From Flaveria trinervia (lineage: Eukaryota; Streptophyta; Magnoliopsida; Asterales; Asteraceae), in the NCBI GenBank assembly GCA_025506515.1, contig CM046444.1, positions 117,471,930-117,535,929 on the forward strand: 64,000 bases of DNA. The letters are read 5' to 3'. Positions 12,341-23,515 of this stretch are shown here, piece after piece. Within the stretch, counting starts at the first letter, position 1. Every line of letters begins with the position of its first letter. The position numbers and the translations under genes are program-made. The notes below the pieces were generated by a model, which did not search any database, had not been told where the DNA came from, and was given only the letters and a program-made list of their open reading frames with translations.

Positions 12341-12962
12341 GGGTATATTTGGTATGTGGTAATAGAATGGACGAAGGAATGAATTGAATAAGGGAATGAA
12401 ATGGATAAGAGAATGAAATGAATCATTACATTCCATTGTTCTGTTTGATTGTCCTTTAGTAATAAATAAATCATATCTTTGTTTTATTTGTTAGGTATAA
12501 AAATCGAAACAATGAAGTGTAAAGTAGTTATGATGGTGATGACGAGCGGAGGTGGTGGCCGGAGGTGGTTTCCGGCGGCGGTGGTGGCCGGAGGTGGTTT
12601 CCGGCGACGGTGGTGGTCGACGGTGGTTTCCGAAGGTGGTGGTGGCCGGCGGTGGTTTCCGGCGGCTGTTTCTGGCGGCGGTGGTGGCCAGCGGTGGTTT
12701 CTGGAGGCGGTGGTGGTCGACGGTGGTTTCCGGTGGTGGTGGTCGGTGGTGGTTGTTGTGGCGGGTGGTGTTGGTGACTAATGATGGAAGAAGGTATGGA
12801 ATGAAAAAAAAGAAAGTGGAGTGGATGGAATGAATTTGAGGGAATGGAATCAACTACGTAACGGTTCATTCCATTACCTCCACCAACCAAACATATCTTT
12901 ATTCATTCACCCTCAATGGTTCATTCCATTCCGCCCCTCATTCCTGCATACCAAACGCTACC
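12341..12962. mobile_element. Tourist-like (PIF/Harbinger) MITE with TTA target duplication
   Basis: Inverted ends GGGTATATTTGGTATG (left) and CATACCAAACGCTACC (right), flanked by TTA at 12338-12340 and 12963-12965. Inner arms carry GGAATGAA / TTCATTCC motifs. The centre is a GGT/CCGG minisatellite. Its right part is copied again in the tandem duplication starting at 13797. Confidence 0.75.
12549..12777. repeat. GC-rich minisatellite, ~30-bp unit
   Basis: About seven imperfect units of GGTGGTGGCCGGAGGTGG TTTCCGGC type inside the Tourist-like MITE. Reading frames on both strands here are pure repeat translation (Gly/Trp or Pro/Thr/His-rich). Confidence 0.85.
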
Positions 12963-13368
12963 TTAATGGTTCTCTTTTTAACTCAAAACGGTTATCAATA
13001 GAAAAAATAATTGAAAAGCTATTTACAATTTGTTTTCATGGTTGAACATTGAGCTTGGTGCAAGGAATAATTGGTGTAATTGTTCATTTAAAAGTTTCCG
13101 ATGTAATGTATTTGATATTCAGTTCTAACATCTTACTAGTGACTAAGCTAGTAATAAAAGTTTTTGTTGTACAAAAAGAAAAAAAATACACTTTTAATAT
13201 GTTTTTATAAGATTGGTTGATATCACTTAATGTCCAATATAATTGTACTTCTATTATCTTTCTAGTCAAAATGGAAAATAGATTTTAAGTTTAGAAAATA
13301 AAAACCTGTATAATCACTTATATTAGTAAGTGAGCGAGAGATGAAGAGATAATTATACAGTTATAAAA

Positions 13369-13732
13369 GAGCATCTCCAATGGAAGAGCATAAACAAGTT
13401 AGCCACGTCGGTTCCTTCTATCTTATCCTTTTCTTCACACGGACGTCTCTCTCTCTCTCTTTCCTCTCTCTCTCTCTCCCCCTCCCGCTCTCCCTCCCTC
13501 TCTCTCTCTCGCTCTCCCCCCTCTCTCCCTCTCCCCCCTCTCTCTCTCCCTCTCTCCCCCTCTCTCTCTCTCCCTCTCTCCCCCTCTTTCTCTCCCTCTC
13601 TCCCCTCTAGTTCTCTCCCTCTCTTCCCCTTCCCCCCTCTTAATTCCCTCTTACATTTCTCATATGTTGATAAATATCCTTCCTCTTCTCAATTCTTGCC
13701 ACTTAAGCAACATGAGGGCGTTGGATATGCTC
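13369..13732. mobile_element. MITE with GAGCATCTCCAATG ends, copy in unit 1
   Basis: Left end GAGCATCTCCAATGG; right end GCGTTGGATATGCTC is its inverted copy with one mismatch. The interior is dominated by a CT tract (13447-13640). It is present twice because of the tandem duplication. Superfamily not decided. Confidence 0.65.
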
Positions 13733-14297
13733 AAATCATCTTGTGTATCACAGTTTTAACAATATATATAAGTTTTTATATAATTATTACATATGTCTAC
13801 GTAATGGTTCATTCCATTATCTCCACCAACCAAACATGTCTTTATTCATTCACCCTCAATGGTTCATTCCATTCCGCCCCTCATTCCCGCATACCAAACG
13901 CTACCTTAATGTTCTCTTTTTAACTCAAAACGGTTATCAATAGAAAAAATAATTGAAAAGCTATTTACAATTTGTTTTCATGGTTGAGCATTGGGCTTGG
14001 TGCAAAGAATAATTGGTGTAATTATTCATTTAAAAGGTTCCGATGTAATGTATTTGATATTCAATTCTATCATCTTAGTTAGTAATAAAAGTTTTTGTTG
14101 TAAAAAAAAAAAAAATACACTTTTAATATGTTTTTATAAGATTGGTTGATATCACTTAATGTCCAATATAATTGTACTTCTATTATCTTTCTAGTCAAAA
14201 TGGAAAATAGATTTTAAGTTTAGAAAATAAAAACTTGTATAATCATTTATATTAGTAAGTGAGCGAGAGAAGAAGAGATAATTATGCAGTTATAAAA

Positions 14298-14378
14298 GAG
14301 CATCTCCAATGGAAGAGCATAAACAAGTTAGTCACGTCGGTTCCTTCAATCTTATCCTTTTCTTCACACGGACGTCTC

Positions 14379-14409
<31 letters not shown>

Positions 14410-14703
14410 CTCTCCCTCTCGCTCTCCCTCCCTCCCTCTCTCTCTCTCTTGCTCTCCCCCCTCTCTCTCTCTCCCTCTCCCCCCTCTCTCTCCCCCCTCT
14501 CCCCCCTCTCTCTCCTCTCCCTCTCCCCCCTCCTCTCTCCCTCTCCCCCCTCTCCCCCCTCTCTCTCCTCTCTCCCCCTCTTTCTCTCCCTCTCTCCCCC
14601 TTCCCCCCTCTTAATTCCCTCTTACATTTCTCATATGTTGATAAATATCCTTCCTCTTCTCAATTCTTGCCACTTCAGCAACATGAGGGCGTTGGAGATG
14701 CTC
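14298..14703. mobile_element. MITE with GAGCATCTCCAATG ends, copy in unit 2
   Basis: Left GAGCATCTCCAATGG and right GCGTTGGAGATGCTC. The CT tract (14374-14615) is longer than in unit 1. No coding; the Ser/Leu/Pro-rich frames are repeat translation. Confidence 0.65.
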
Positions 14704-14917
14704 AAATCATCTTGTGTATCACAGTTTTAACAATATATATAAGTTTTTATATAATTATCACATATGTCTATCTTTAAACTAGTTACAAATATTTATATAA
14801 CAAATGGGTGTGTTGCATGTGTAAAAGCAAAATTGACAATACATAGTTACTAGCGATTGAACATGTGGCACTATGATGGTGGTGTTAAAGTTTGTAATCT
14901 TCGATTTAGATGTCATA

Positions 14918-15934
14918 TGCAGGACCGTTGAAGGGGGTCAATGCAACAGTTTCACAATGAGGATAAACTTATAACACTTAAGAAGTTAAATAGGGAACCG
15001 GTTTATTATGATACTAAGAACGCAAATAACAAGAGACGAAACAAGAACAATATAATATGATTTTCAAGAAGGATGTATATTGTTATCAAGTTCTTTTACA
15101 AGTGTTACAAATCATAAAGATAAAGACAAATACTTGCGACAAGTGTTACAAATTCTACAGTCGGTCATACTTTGAAAGGCTGCTAGAAACACTAATCTAG
15201 ACAACAAGATCAATATAGAGTTAAAAAGACAGATTGTCTTTTGACTTATGATTATGACATATCATAGCTAATATCCAAATATATTACATAAATGATAAAG
15301 TACAAAAATAAAAAATTACAGACAAAAGAACTTAATATACAATTTAACAAAAATATGGATTGTTCACCAACTCATATAAGTTGGTGAGTCTTCAGATATG
15401 GCAGTGAAAAGTGGTTCGGTTTTTGTCAAAAGGTAGTTCAGAAAAAACATGTCTTTATTGTCTTTGAAAAAAGACAGATTGTATTTTGACTTATGATTAT
15501 GACATATCATATGTAATATACTAATATATTACAAAAAGGATAAAGTACAAAAATAAAAAATTACAGACAAAAGACCTTAATATAAATTTAACAAAAATAT
15601 GGATTTTTCACCAACTCATATAAGTTGGTGAGTCTTCAGATATGGTAGTGAAAAGTGGTTCGGTTTTTGTTAAAAGGTGGTTCAAAGAAAACATGTCTTC
15701 ATTGTCTTCGAAAGAAATCAGTCTCTGGCTTCGGAGAATTTTGTCTTTGAATATTCAGAAGACTTCATTTTTAGCTTCAGAATATATGGTCTTTTGGCTT
15801 CGGAAGAATTGATACTTAACATAATTCATTGAGTTGTATCAAATCTTTTGAAGTAACTTCCTTAGTTCCTTGTACTTCATATGTGCATGTTGAAAGTTTT
15901 TTTGTTGTATTAGACTCTAAGTGTAATCCTTACA
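14918..15934. mobile_element. solo LTR related to the LTR at 4435-5239
   Basis: Begins TGCAGGACCGTTGAAGGGG and ends ATCCTTACA. It shares order and many blocks with the 4435-5239 LTR (TCTACAGTCGG, ACATGTCTT, CTTCGGAAGA). No PBS is next to it. It is longer mainly because of an internal 245-bp duplication. A clear 5-bp target duplication was not found. Confidence 0.65.
15226..15715. repeat. 245-bp tandem duplication within the solo LTR
   Basis: AAGACAGATTGT at 15226 recurs at 15471, and the following ~240 bp match closely (including CACCAACTCATATAAGTTGG in both). Confidence 0.9.
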
Positions 15935-17506
15935 CATGACATTAGTATTCACCTTGTAATTTTGAATAATTTTTATATAAAAATATAGATAAAATGGTAT
16001 GTTGCAACAATATTTTATTTTTTATGAAATCACATTTTAAAAAGCAAACAAATGAAATCTTGAAGTAGCATTGTCTTGAATGTTTGTTGCTACATCACCT
16101 GTACACTACTATTGACAACCTAATTTGAAAGAGATAAAAGAAACCATGTCAAGACGTTAATAAAAATAAATACGTCTAAACAACAAATTAAAAGTTTTAT
16201 ATAAAACAACTTTTAAGAGTTATGAGGGTGGTCCATGGAGTAAAGGATAAGGTGGTTGTTTTGTGATCTTAAAATTATAAGTTCAAGACGTAAGAAACAA
16301 TCTCTTACACGAAACGCTACGTACATTAGATCATGACACTTTCCAATCCCTCCGCAAAGCTGGTGCTAAGTCAAGTACTAGGTACGTCATTTATGTTTTA
16401 AAATTTATAAGAGAAATAAGAAAAATCTATAACAAGAAAACAAAACCGTGATTTAATTTTTTATGACTTGTACGTTCATACTTTGATAAGTTGTACATTA
16501 TCACATAAACTAGGCTTTAAAATTTGTTAATATTGAAATATAAATACAAATAAGCAAACGTCCATGGTATATTCCGAATTCTATAAAATACCAAATTATC
16601 AAAGATATAAAAAAACAAAAGAAAATGTTGTGCGTCGTTTGTGGAAACATGGCTGAGAAAAAAAAGAAGTATGTGGTATATATTGTAAATTTTGTAAAAC
16701 TTTAGAATACCATATATATGCTAAATTATATTAATTCATATTTAATTGGCACTTTAATTTAATTTCTACATTTATGCTTAAATCACTTATACTCATTGAT
16801 TTAACACAATGAGTAGTTATTGTGAGATCACCAACATCCAAAATTAACTTCTTATAACATCGAATGGATTTTATGGAAAAAATAAATTATAACCGCATCA
16901 TATAAAATTTAAACTCTTAATCTTTTAATTGTAAGACACACGACATAATCATAAAATGTGCTCTTGAAACAATATCTAAAATTACTATTGCTATTTAAAT
17001 ATATAATAGCTACGATCGACTTTTCCAACGTAAATCCTTAAATTTGTATCCTATATTTGGATGTCGTCCATATATAACTAATTATAAAAAAATATGCATT
17101 AAATAGACCGACGACCGCATGTAATTTAATCACCTCGTGAATATGATCTTTCGAATTTTTTAAATTCCCATAAATTCTTCGAGTTAAAGAGAATAGAAAC
17201 AGGTAGGTGAAGGTGATGAAAGGGAAGAGCAGGAGTTATGAAAAAAAGAAAGTCACTCATTAATTATCATTTAAAGAGGTTTGGTATATAATAAATATAA
17301 TAACAGATGATCGAATACATATAGAGGTGAGTTAACAATAAAATGTATCGATGAAAATGGGGCGGGTTTGGAACAAGTTTAGGTTATATTCGTATAGGAA
17401 CATATGCTTTATATCCGGCTCAAAACCCATCGTTTATGTATTGCCTATTTACCTGTAGATTGTCGGATATACCTATTACTTTCATAAAAATATACGCGTG
17501 GGGCAT
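15935..17506. other. AT-rich intergenic, no gene recognised
   Basis: A tRNA-like fragment (GGTCCATGGAGTAAAGG ... AAGTTCAAGACG) lies near 16230-16290. Nothing else is supported. Confidence 0.4.
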
Positions 17507-17670
17507 GTTAGTCTATAATATTCAACCGAATATTATTGGCATTTATTACGTAAATATTGTAATGGATAGGAGGTAATTGAGCGGAGATAATCATCTAAAA
17601 CTAACAATATATTACAACAATATTTATGTAACAAATGCCAATAATATACGATTGAATATTATCTGCTAAC
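17507..17670. mobile_element. 164-bp foldback MITE
   Basis: The two halves are inverted copies: left GTTAGTCTATAATATTCAAC continuing to TTATTGGCATTTATTACG, mirrored on the right ending GAATATTATCTGCTAAC. The stem is about 55 bp with few mismatches; a short loop holds AGGAGGTAATTGAGCGGAG. Confidence 0.75.
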
Positions 17671-18415
17671 AGGGTATACCAGTCAGGTATCCCTTCGGCA
17701 TTTCGGTCAATCTCTTACATTGTGTTCTTGAGTCCTTATTAAGAAAAAAAATGAAAGAAAATAAATACAAAGTGAAAAAAATTACGTTCTTTTGAATTTT
17801 CTTTAAAGATTGAAATGGAAGATATAAAAAAGTTTTGTGTTATTGAGTTTTCCGAAGAGTGAAAGTGGAAAAAAATGAAGGAAAAGTTTTAATAATTATT
17901 CCTTTCGAAATTGAAGAAAATAAATAAAACAGAAAATTCTTATTATTTTTAATCAATATGTCTTTTTCTTTCTCTCTTTGCTAGTGGCTAAGATTTGAAA
18001 GAGAATTAAAAGTTTGATTGTGAGTAACTCGAGTAAATATTAGAAGAATGACAAAACATGGGTAAGAGTAAACCTAAAGAACTTGAGGGTAATATAATAT
18101 GAATAATAATTAAAATAAGAAAAAAACAAAAATAATTTATGAGTATAATCAGTAAACGGGTATGTTAATTGATCGGGTCAGGTAAACACGCATTTTATGT
18201 AATCCCATACTCATATCATACTCGTGTAAATAATAAAAAGTAATTTCATACCTGGTTTCATACTCGTTTATCCAACCCTATACTCATTTCAAATGTCTAG
18301 AGTTTCAGGTATTCCTATAGGGTTTAGATTTGACTAACATTCCTCTTAACCTATCAAATATATGAAGTTGTTAGGATGCTAACACGTATCTTAAGAAGGG
18401 GATAAGTTTGTCTGA

Positions 18416-18502
18416 GCCTTAATTACACTTAAAGTTTAATATTTATACACATATACGATAGCCTCAGTTACACTTAAAGTTTAATATTTATACACATATA
18501 CG
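18416..18502. repeat. 45-bp tandem duplication
   Basis: TTACACTTAAAGTTTAATAT occurs at 18423 and 18468. Confidence 0.9.
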
Positions 18503-19480
18503 TGAAGTTCTGACTCAATCTCATTTATTAAATGGTAAATAGTATTTAAGCTCGGTTCAATCCGAGATTTTGGTTAGCCGAACCCGAGTAACTTACAAGT
18601 TCACATGTCTCATTTACATCCCTATTTACAAGTTCACTTGTCTCATTCTAAACAAGTTATTATTAGCAAAAGAAATTCATTATTGAATTAAAGTATCACA
18701 AAAAAAGTCATTATTAAAGTTGTAAAAACTAAAATATGACAAGCATATATCTATCAAAACATAATAGCTTTGAGAAGTTCGTACCTTGTGGTTAAGGATT
18801 GGTCTAGTTTTACACATTTTATTGATCACGAGACTTTATTTGTACGTGATAGAATGTGGCTTTATTTGCTAATGTCCAATGAACAGATGTTATAACATCT
18901 AACATGAATGGAAATATGTTACTTTGAGTGCATTTTTTTATGTCCATGGTAGTGAGACAAATGATGTTAAACTATTGAGGACATGGCATGAGTAACGGGA
19001 TTGTATATGCATGCACAAAGATCAGACAAACATATATATCGAAGACGAGATCGAGCATGCGATATGTGTATGTCGCACAACATAGCCTTAATTTGCCTAA
19101 AAACAAGTTATCAATGTATTCTTCGTGTACCGTAGGACTGTAGGAGATTAGATTATGCGGCATTCCCCTTATCAGTGTGGCCATCAAAATCGAACCATTC
19201 AAAACATAAGTATTAGGCTTACGCTTGGACTCACCATAATACGTTAGAGGATTTTAGTTGTTGTAAGTAATGGCGGAGCTTGAACCAAAGCTTAGGTAGG
19301 GGGGAGGGAGGGGCGAAAGTAAACTATTTTAAAGGAGCAGACTTTATATTTATTAAAAAAATTTTACTACCAGACTAAAAATCCACACTATCAAACTGAA
19401 AAATTACACTACTGACGGTTAAAATAGAGCCCCCTGGCCCCCATGAAGTTTCGCCCTTGGTTGTAAGCATTCTAAACGCA

Positions 19481-19580
19481 TCGTTGTTATTGGTATAAAC
19501 ATATCGTTGCAACTAGTTTAGGCGCACTATTGTAATTGGTATAAACATATCATTGCAACTAGTTTAGGCGCACCGTTGTA
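19481..19580. repeat. 46-bp tandem duplication
   Basis: ATTGGTATAAACATATCRTT occurs at 19489 and 19535 and is followed in both by GCAACTAGTTTAGGCGCA. Confidence 0.9.
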
Positions 19581-20196
19581 ATCAGACAACTTATAAGCTC
19601 CATTGTAATTATTTTAAACTTACCATTATGATCAACATTCCATCAACATTTTCCATTTTCAGCTATTTTTATGTTATTTACTACGATACGTCTAACATCA
19701 ACCATTAAAATAGCGATCGCTCTTACACTTATATAAAAGTAACTTTATTATTATAATATATAATAATATGTGTACAAAGAGAGAAATGATTAGATAAATA
19801 GGTTTGCATAATTATTAATATAGTTTGCGTAATTAATACATATATTGTGTGATTGTAGCGTAGACGAACTTACTCCTAGCCTTCAAAAACATGTTTCATA
19901 TTTTGATAACTTCGTTAACCTTTCTGGTTAAAAGGTGTTTGATCAAATGATGATAAAACTTTTAGAATAAAATATAGTGTAGATTAAAATAAAAGAAATC
20001 CAGAAAATAAGAGAAAAAAATAGTCTTTAATATACAACCTAATAAGAATTTAAAAAATAAAAAAAAAGTAAAAGAATGTTTTGGCATAAAAGTGTTTAAA
20101 TAAAAATTTTAAAAGAGAATTAAAAAAACGAATAAGGTGGCAGCAAGTTGGAAATCCCAAAGAGAAACTTCATTGACAAGCTAATTTACTAATTAA

Positions 20197-20745
20197 GAGT
20201 CTGTTTGATTACACTGACCGGGTAAGATCTGACTGAGTCAAAAGCTAATCCAGTTAAAAGTTCTGACTGGGTATGTGTCTGACTGAAACTTGGCTGTTTG
20301 ATTTAGTGTCTGACTGACTCTGCTGAATGATAAAAATATAAAATTTATAACATCCATCACCACCATCACAATCACTTTCACCGGTCAACAATTTTGACGT
20401 TCCCAAAACCCCCAAATGTCCCCTTCACCACCACCACCGCCACCACCTTCACCACCAACGGGCACATCAACGGGAGACCACGGGTGGATGATCGGCTGAG
20501 GAGATGGGTTGCGCAGGTGGGGTTCGCGCAGGTGGGGGTCGGCCGCGCAGGTGAGGGTCGCGCAGGTGGGGGTCGGCCGTGCATGTGGGGGTTGCACAAG
20601 GAGGGGCAGCACCCCTTTCCAGGTCAGCATGTTTTAGTTGAGGGTCTGGGTCAGAACCCATGGACCCGGTCAGCCTACCACACAGGCACATCAAACAGCT
20701 GACCGGCTAACCGAGTCACCCAGTCAGCCAAAATCAAACAGCCCC
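20197..20745. mobile_element. Tourist-like MITE with TAA target duplication
   Basis: Ends GAGTCTGTTTGATTACACTG and the reverse of GGGGCTGTTTGATTTTGGCTG, flanked by TAA at 20194-20196 and 20746-20748. Subterminal CTGACTG/CCGGTCAG motifs occur in both arms. The centre has a GCGCAGGTGGGGGTCGGCC minisatellite (about 20510-20590), which explains the Pro/Arg-rich reading frames. Confidence 0.75.
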
Positions 20746-20748
20746 TAA

Positions 20749-22140
20749 CCCTACGGAATATACTTGAACCCCGAATGCCTAATACACATTATTTATTTGG
20801 TTGAGTATTTGGGTTGATTTCATATGTCTAAAAACTTGCAAAACCCTAGCTTAGAAACCAAAATCAATTAAACAACCCGAATGACACCCCCTCTTTTTGA
20901 TAGTAGGGTAAGATTATGGTAAAAAAAATATTTAATTTAAAAAATCTAAAAAAGATTGTGAATTTGACATATGTTCTTCTATTGTTTTAAAGATGATTAC
21001 ATTTTGGTTATTATGTCGTATATGTTTATTGTGTTATATAGTTTACACCCTTTGTTATGTGTAATTATCATTGTATTTTTACATTTTAAATCACTTTGTG
21101 TTATTATTGTCATTGTTTCTATAGATTATATAAACTTGTTATCTATCATTGTGTTATATAATTATTAATTTACAATAATATATTTTCATCAATAATATAT
21201 TTTCGTAAGTATATATACATCATGTTGAAAATAACACAATGTGTTATTTTTATTATTATTTTTATACATTATATAAACTTGTTATTTATTGTTGTGTTTT
21301 ATAATTAAAAATACATAATAATGTTATTTCACCTATGTTGTAACACTCGGGCAACCAAAAGCTAATCATTTTTCAAAACTTATATTGTTTAAGATTACAC
21401 AAATAACGATCAAAAATCACAATGAGACATTGTATTATTTTTTTCATTGTTTTTAATATATTAGATTACTTAATTGTTAATTTACTATTATGTTTTACAT
21501 ATTAGATATACACAACAATATTATTTCATCATTATACTTTTTTAAAATATATCATTATGTCATTATACTTTTCCAAAAACTAGATCTTGATCTTGATTAA
21601 GTAGATGAATGGTTTAAATTACTTCTAATATTTTTTAGTTTTAAAGCAATTTGTATTTAAACCTTTCCCGTAATTTATGTTTGCTGGAGTGAGTAGCATG
21701 ATGTATAATATAAATTCATATCGACACAAATACCTCATCTGTAGACACATCACAATTACTAGCGACTTACTATGCTTAAGAGCATTCACAATATATCGTT
21801 TATCCACGTTTTTATAATTACACTAAACACCATTAGTTTTTCTCTCTCATTTTCAATTGAATAATATTCTTCTATACATTTATCGTTATATTAATTTCTC
21901 ATCCATTTACAACCAACTTTCAAAAATATTAAAAAATTTATAGGGTTGTGTTGTGAATCTACAAATATAGAAAAATACGGTACAACACCCATAAATTTTT
22001 ACTCTCTTTCACTTACAACCAGTCACAACTATCATTTGTAATATGAAAAACTCACTCACATAAAAATGAAAAAAAGGCCGTAAACGCTCTAACACGTAAA
22101 GGACATTTTATAGATAAGATCATCTCATATATAATTTACT
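20749..22140. repeat. AT-rich dispersed repeat region (copy 2 of the ACACAATGTG family)
   Basis: From about 20930 to 21580 the sequence repeats GTGTTATATAATTATTAATTT and ACACAATGTGTTATTTTTAT phrases shared with 9400-10110 and 41500-41950. No gene is supported. Confidence 0.45.
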
Positions 22141-22745
22141 AAGGTGGTGTTTGTTTTTTTACCAAAACCTCTTCCCCACCTCTTCATCTGCGCGCACGCA
22201 GACACGGAAAGGGTTTTGAGTGTGCAGAGTGTTTGTTTTTAGAAAGACGTTTCATTAAAAAACGTCTTCCTGAGGTCTGTATGGAGAAGATGTGGACTTA
22301 CCACTTCTCCACCTCTTCTCCTTTAATCCCGAAACACTTTTCTTTCAACTCAAACAACAATCCGAAGTCCCAAACCACCAGCCACCCTCTCCTCCTGCAG
22401 CCCTTCCGCCGCGCCGCCTCCTCCTCCGCCGCGCCGCCTCTTCCTCTGTTGCGCCGCCTCTTCCTCCACCACGCCGCCTCCCCCTCCATTGCGTAGTTTC
22501 CCTTGGTCGCCTCCCCTCCGTCGTACCGCCTCTTCCTCCGTTGCGCCGCCTCTTCCTCCGCCACACCGCCTCGCCCTCCGTCAAACCTTATGAAGTAAGC
22601 CATTGTTTATTTCTTGCCCACGAACAGCACGAACACCACAATCTTACTACAGGACTTTGCTTCTTTCTGTTATTTTTCTCCCAATCCCCCTCTTCGTCTT
22701 TTCGAATTTTGAATTCATAAATCTTTAGGAAGCTATCATAATCAC
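22141..22745. other. GC-rich CCGCCTCTTCCTCC minisatellite region
   Basis: From about 22395 to 22580 a CGCCGCCTCTTCCTCCGTTG-type unit is repeated imperfectly. Reading frames on both strands are repeat translation. It probably belongs to a MITE starting near 22142 (GGTGGTGTTTGTTTTTTT), but I could not match the other end. Confidence 0.4.
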
Positions 22746-23515
22746 TGTCACACCCCAACCTTGATGGCGGAATCATCAAGACGTGAGGGTTAAGATTGTT
22801 CACAGCCACATAACGCTAAATTTAAATGTAAATATTAAAATTATAAGTTTCAAAGGAAAATGCAAATATATGTCTCAAACATGAAATAGTTCCCAAACAA
22901 GACAAAGCATAACATAATCATTCTATTTATTTAACTAGGTCCAAATCCTAGTTTATTGCAAGCTTCAAATGATGACTTTAAACTTGACCATTTCCTGAAA
23001 TATGATAAAAATAAAAGGTCAACTGTAAAGTTAGTGAGTTTCCAAGGGTTTTACATACATAATATAACAAAGTTTACAAGTAACAATTCATGTCATAGGT
23101 TATGAGTTAGCAAGCTTATAGAACATATATCGTTACAACCAAACCTCGACTTGATTACAAGTATATATGATTGGCTAAGTGTATTTGGTTCCCATGATGA
23201 ACAAGCATATGTCATCAGGAGCCAACAATACATCGGCTTTAGCACCAAATAGGCTTGTCGTTCCCAAAGATCTAAGACATCGCCAGGCTAGCAATAGTTA
23301 ATGATTGCAAACAAAATATGTATCTCATATAACACTTACAACACACAAATAACCATAACAAAATTTAAAGAAGAATTGCAAGTGCTTTACAAGTTTAAAC
23401 ATTTACAAATGTATGTTGAATAAGTATCATGTTTCACCCCAATATAGTGTAAAAAATATAAAAAGGGGCACAAAAACTCACATGTCATGTAACATCCGCC
23501 ATTTTCCCAAGTTAA
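22746..23515 (+). repeat. left arm of a long inverted repeat (TGTCACACCCC type)
   Basis: Begins TGTCACACCCCAACC ... GGCGGAATCATC and matches the reverse complement of about 25560-26337 in order over several hundred bases (for example AACCTCGACTTGATTACAAG against CTTGTAATCAAGTCGAGGTT). TG...ends suggest LTR-derived sequence. Confidence 0.8.

Larger units (their letters stand above)
12854..14770. repeat. 0.94-kb tandem duplication
   Basis: Unit 1 is 12854-13796 and unit 2 is 13797-14770; both start CTACGTAAYGGTTCATTCC and run in the same order with a few percent divergence. The left breakpoint lies inside the Tourist-like MITE, so unit 2 carries only its right part. Most of the length difference is in the CT tract. 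Confidence 0.9.
17671..20196. other. AT-rich intergenic with two short tandem duplications
   Basis: No gene recognised. Short duplications lie at 18416-18502 and 19481-19580. The short minus-strand reading frame at 18972-19202 has no recognisable domain. Confidence 0.45.

Noticed and set aside
12479..12890. 100-120 aa open frames on both strands, Gly/Trp- or Pro/Thr-rich
   Set aside because: Translation of a GC minisatellite inside a MITE; similar length on several frames, no domain.
13380..14777. Ser/Leu/Pro-rich frames up to 172 aa
   Set aside because: They read through CT tracts and duplicate with the tandem repeat; not genes.
20378..20702. Proline/arginine-rich frames of 73-102 aa
   Set aside because: Open on both strands over a GC-rich array inside a Tourist-like MITE.
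22233..22720. 142-aa and 101-aa frames
   Set aside because: CCGCCTCTTCC repeat translation; open on both strands, no motif.
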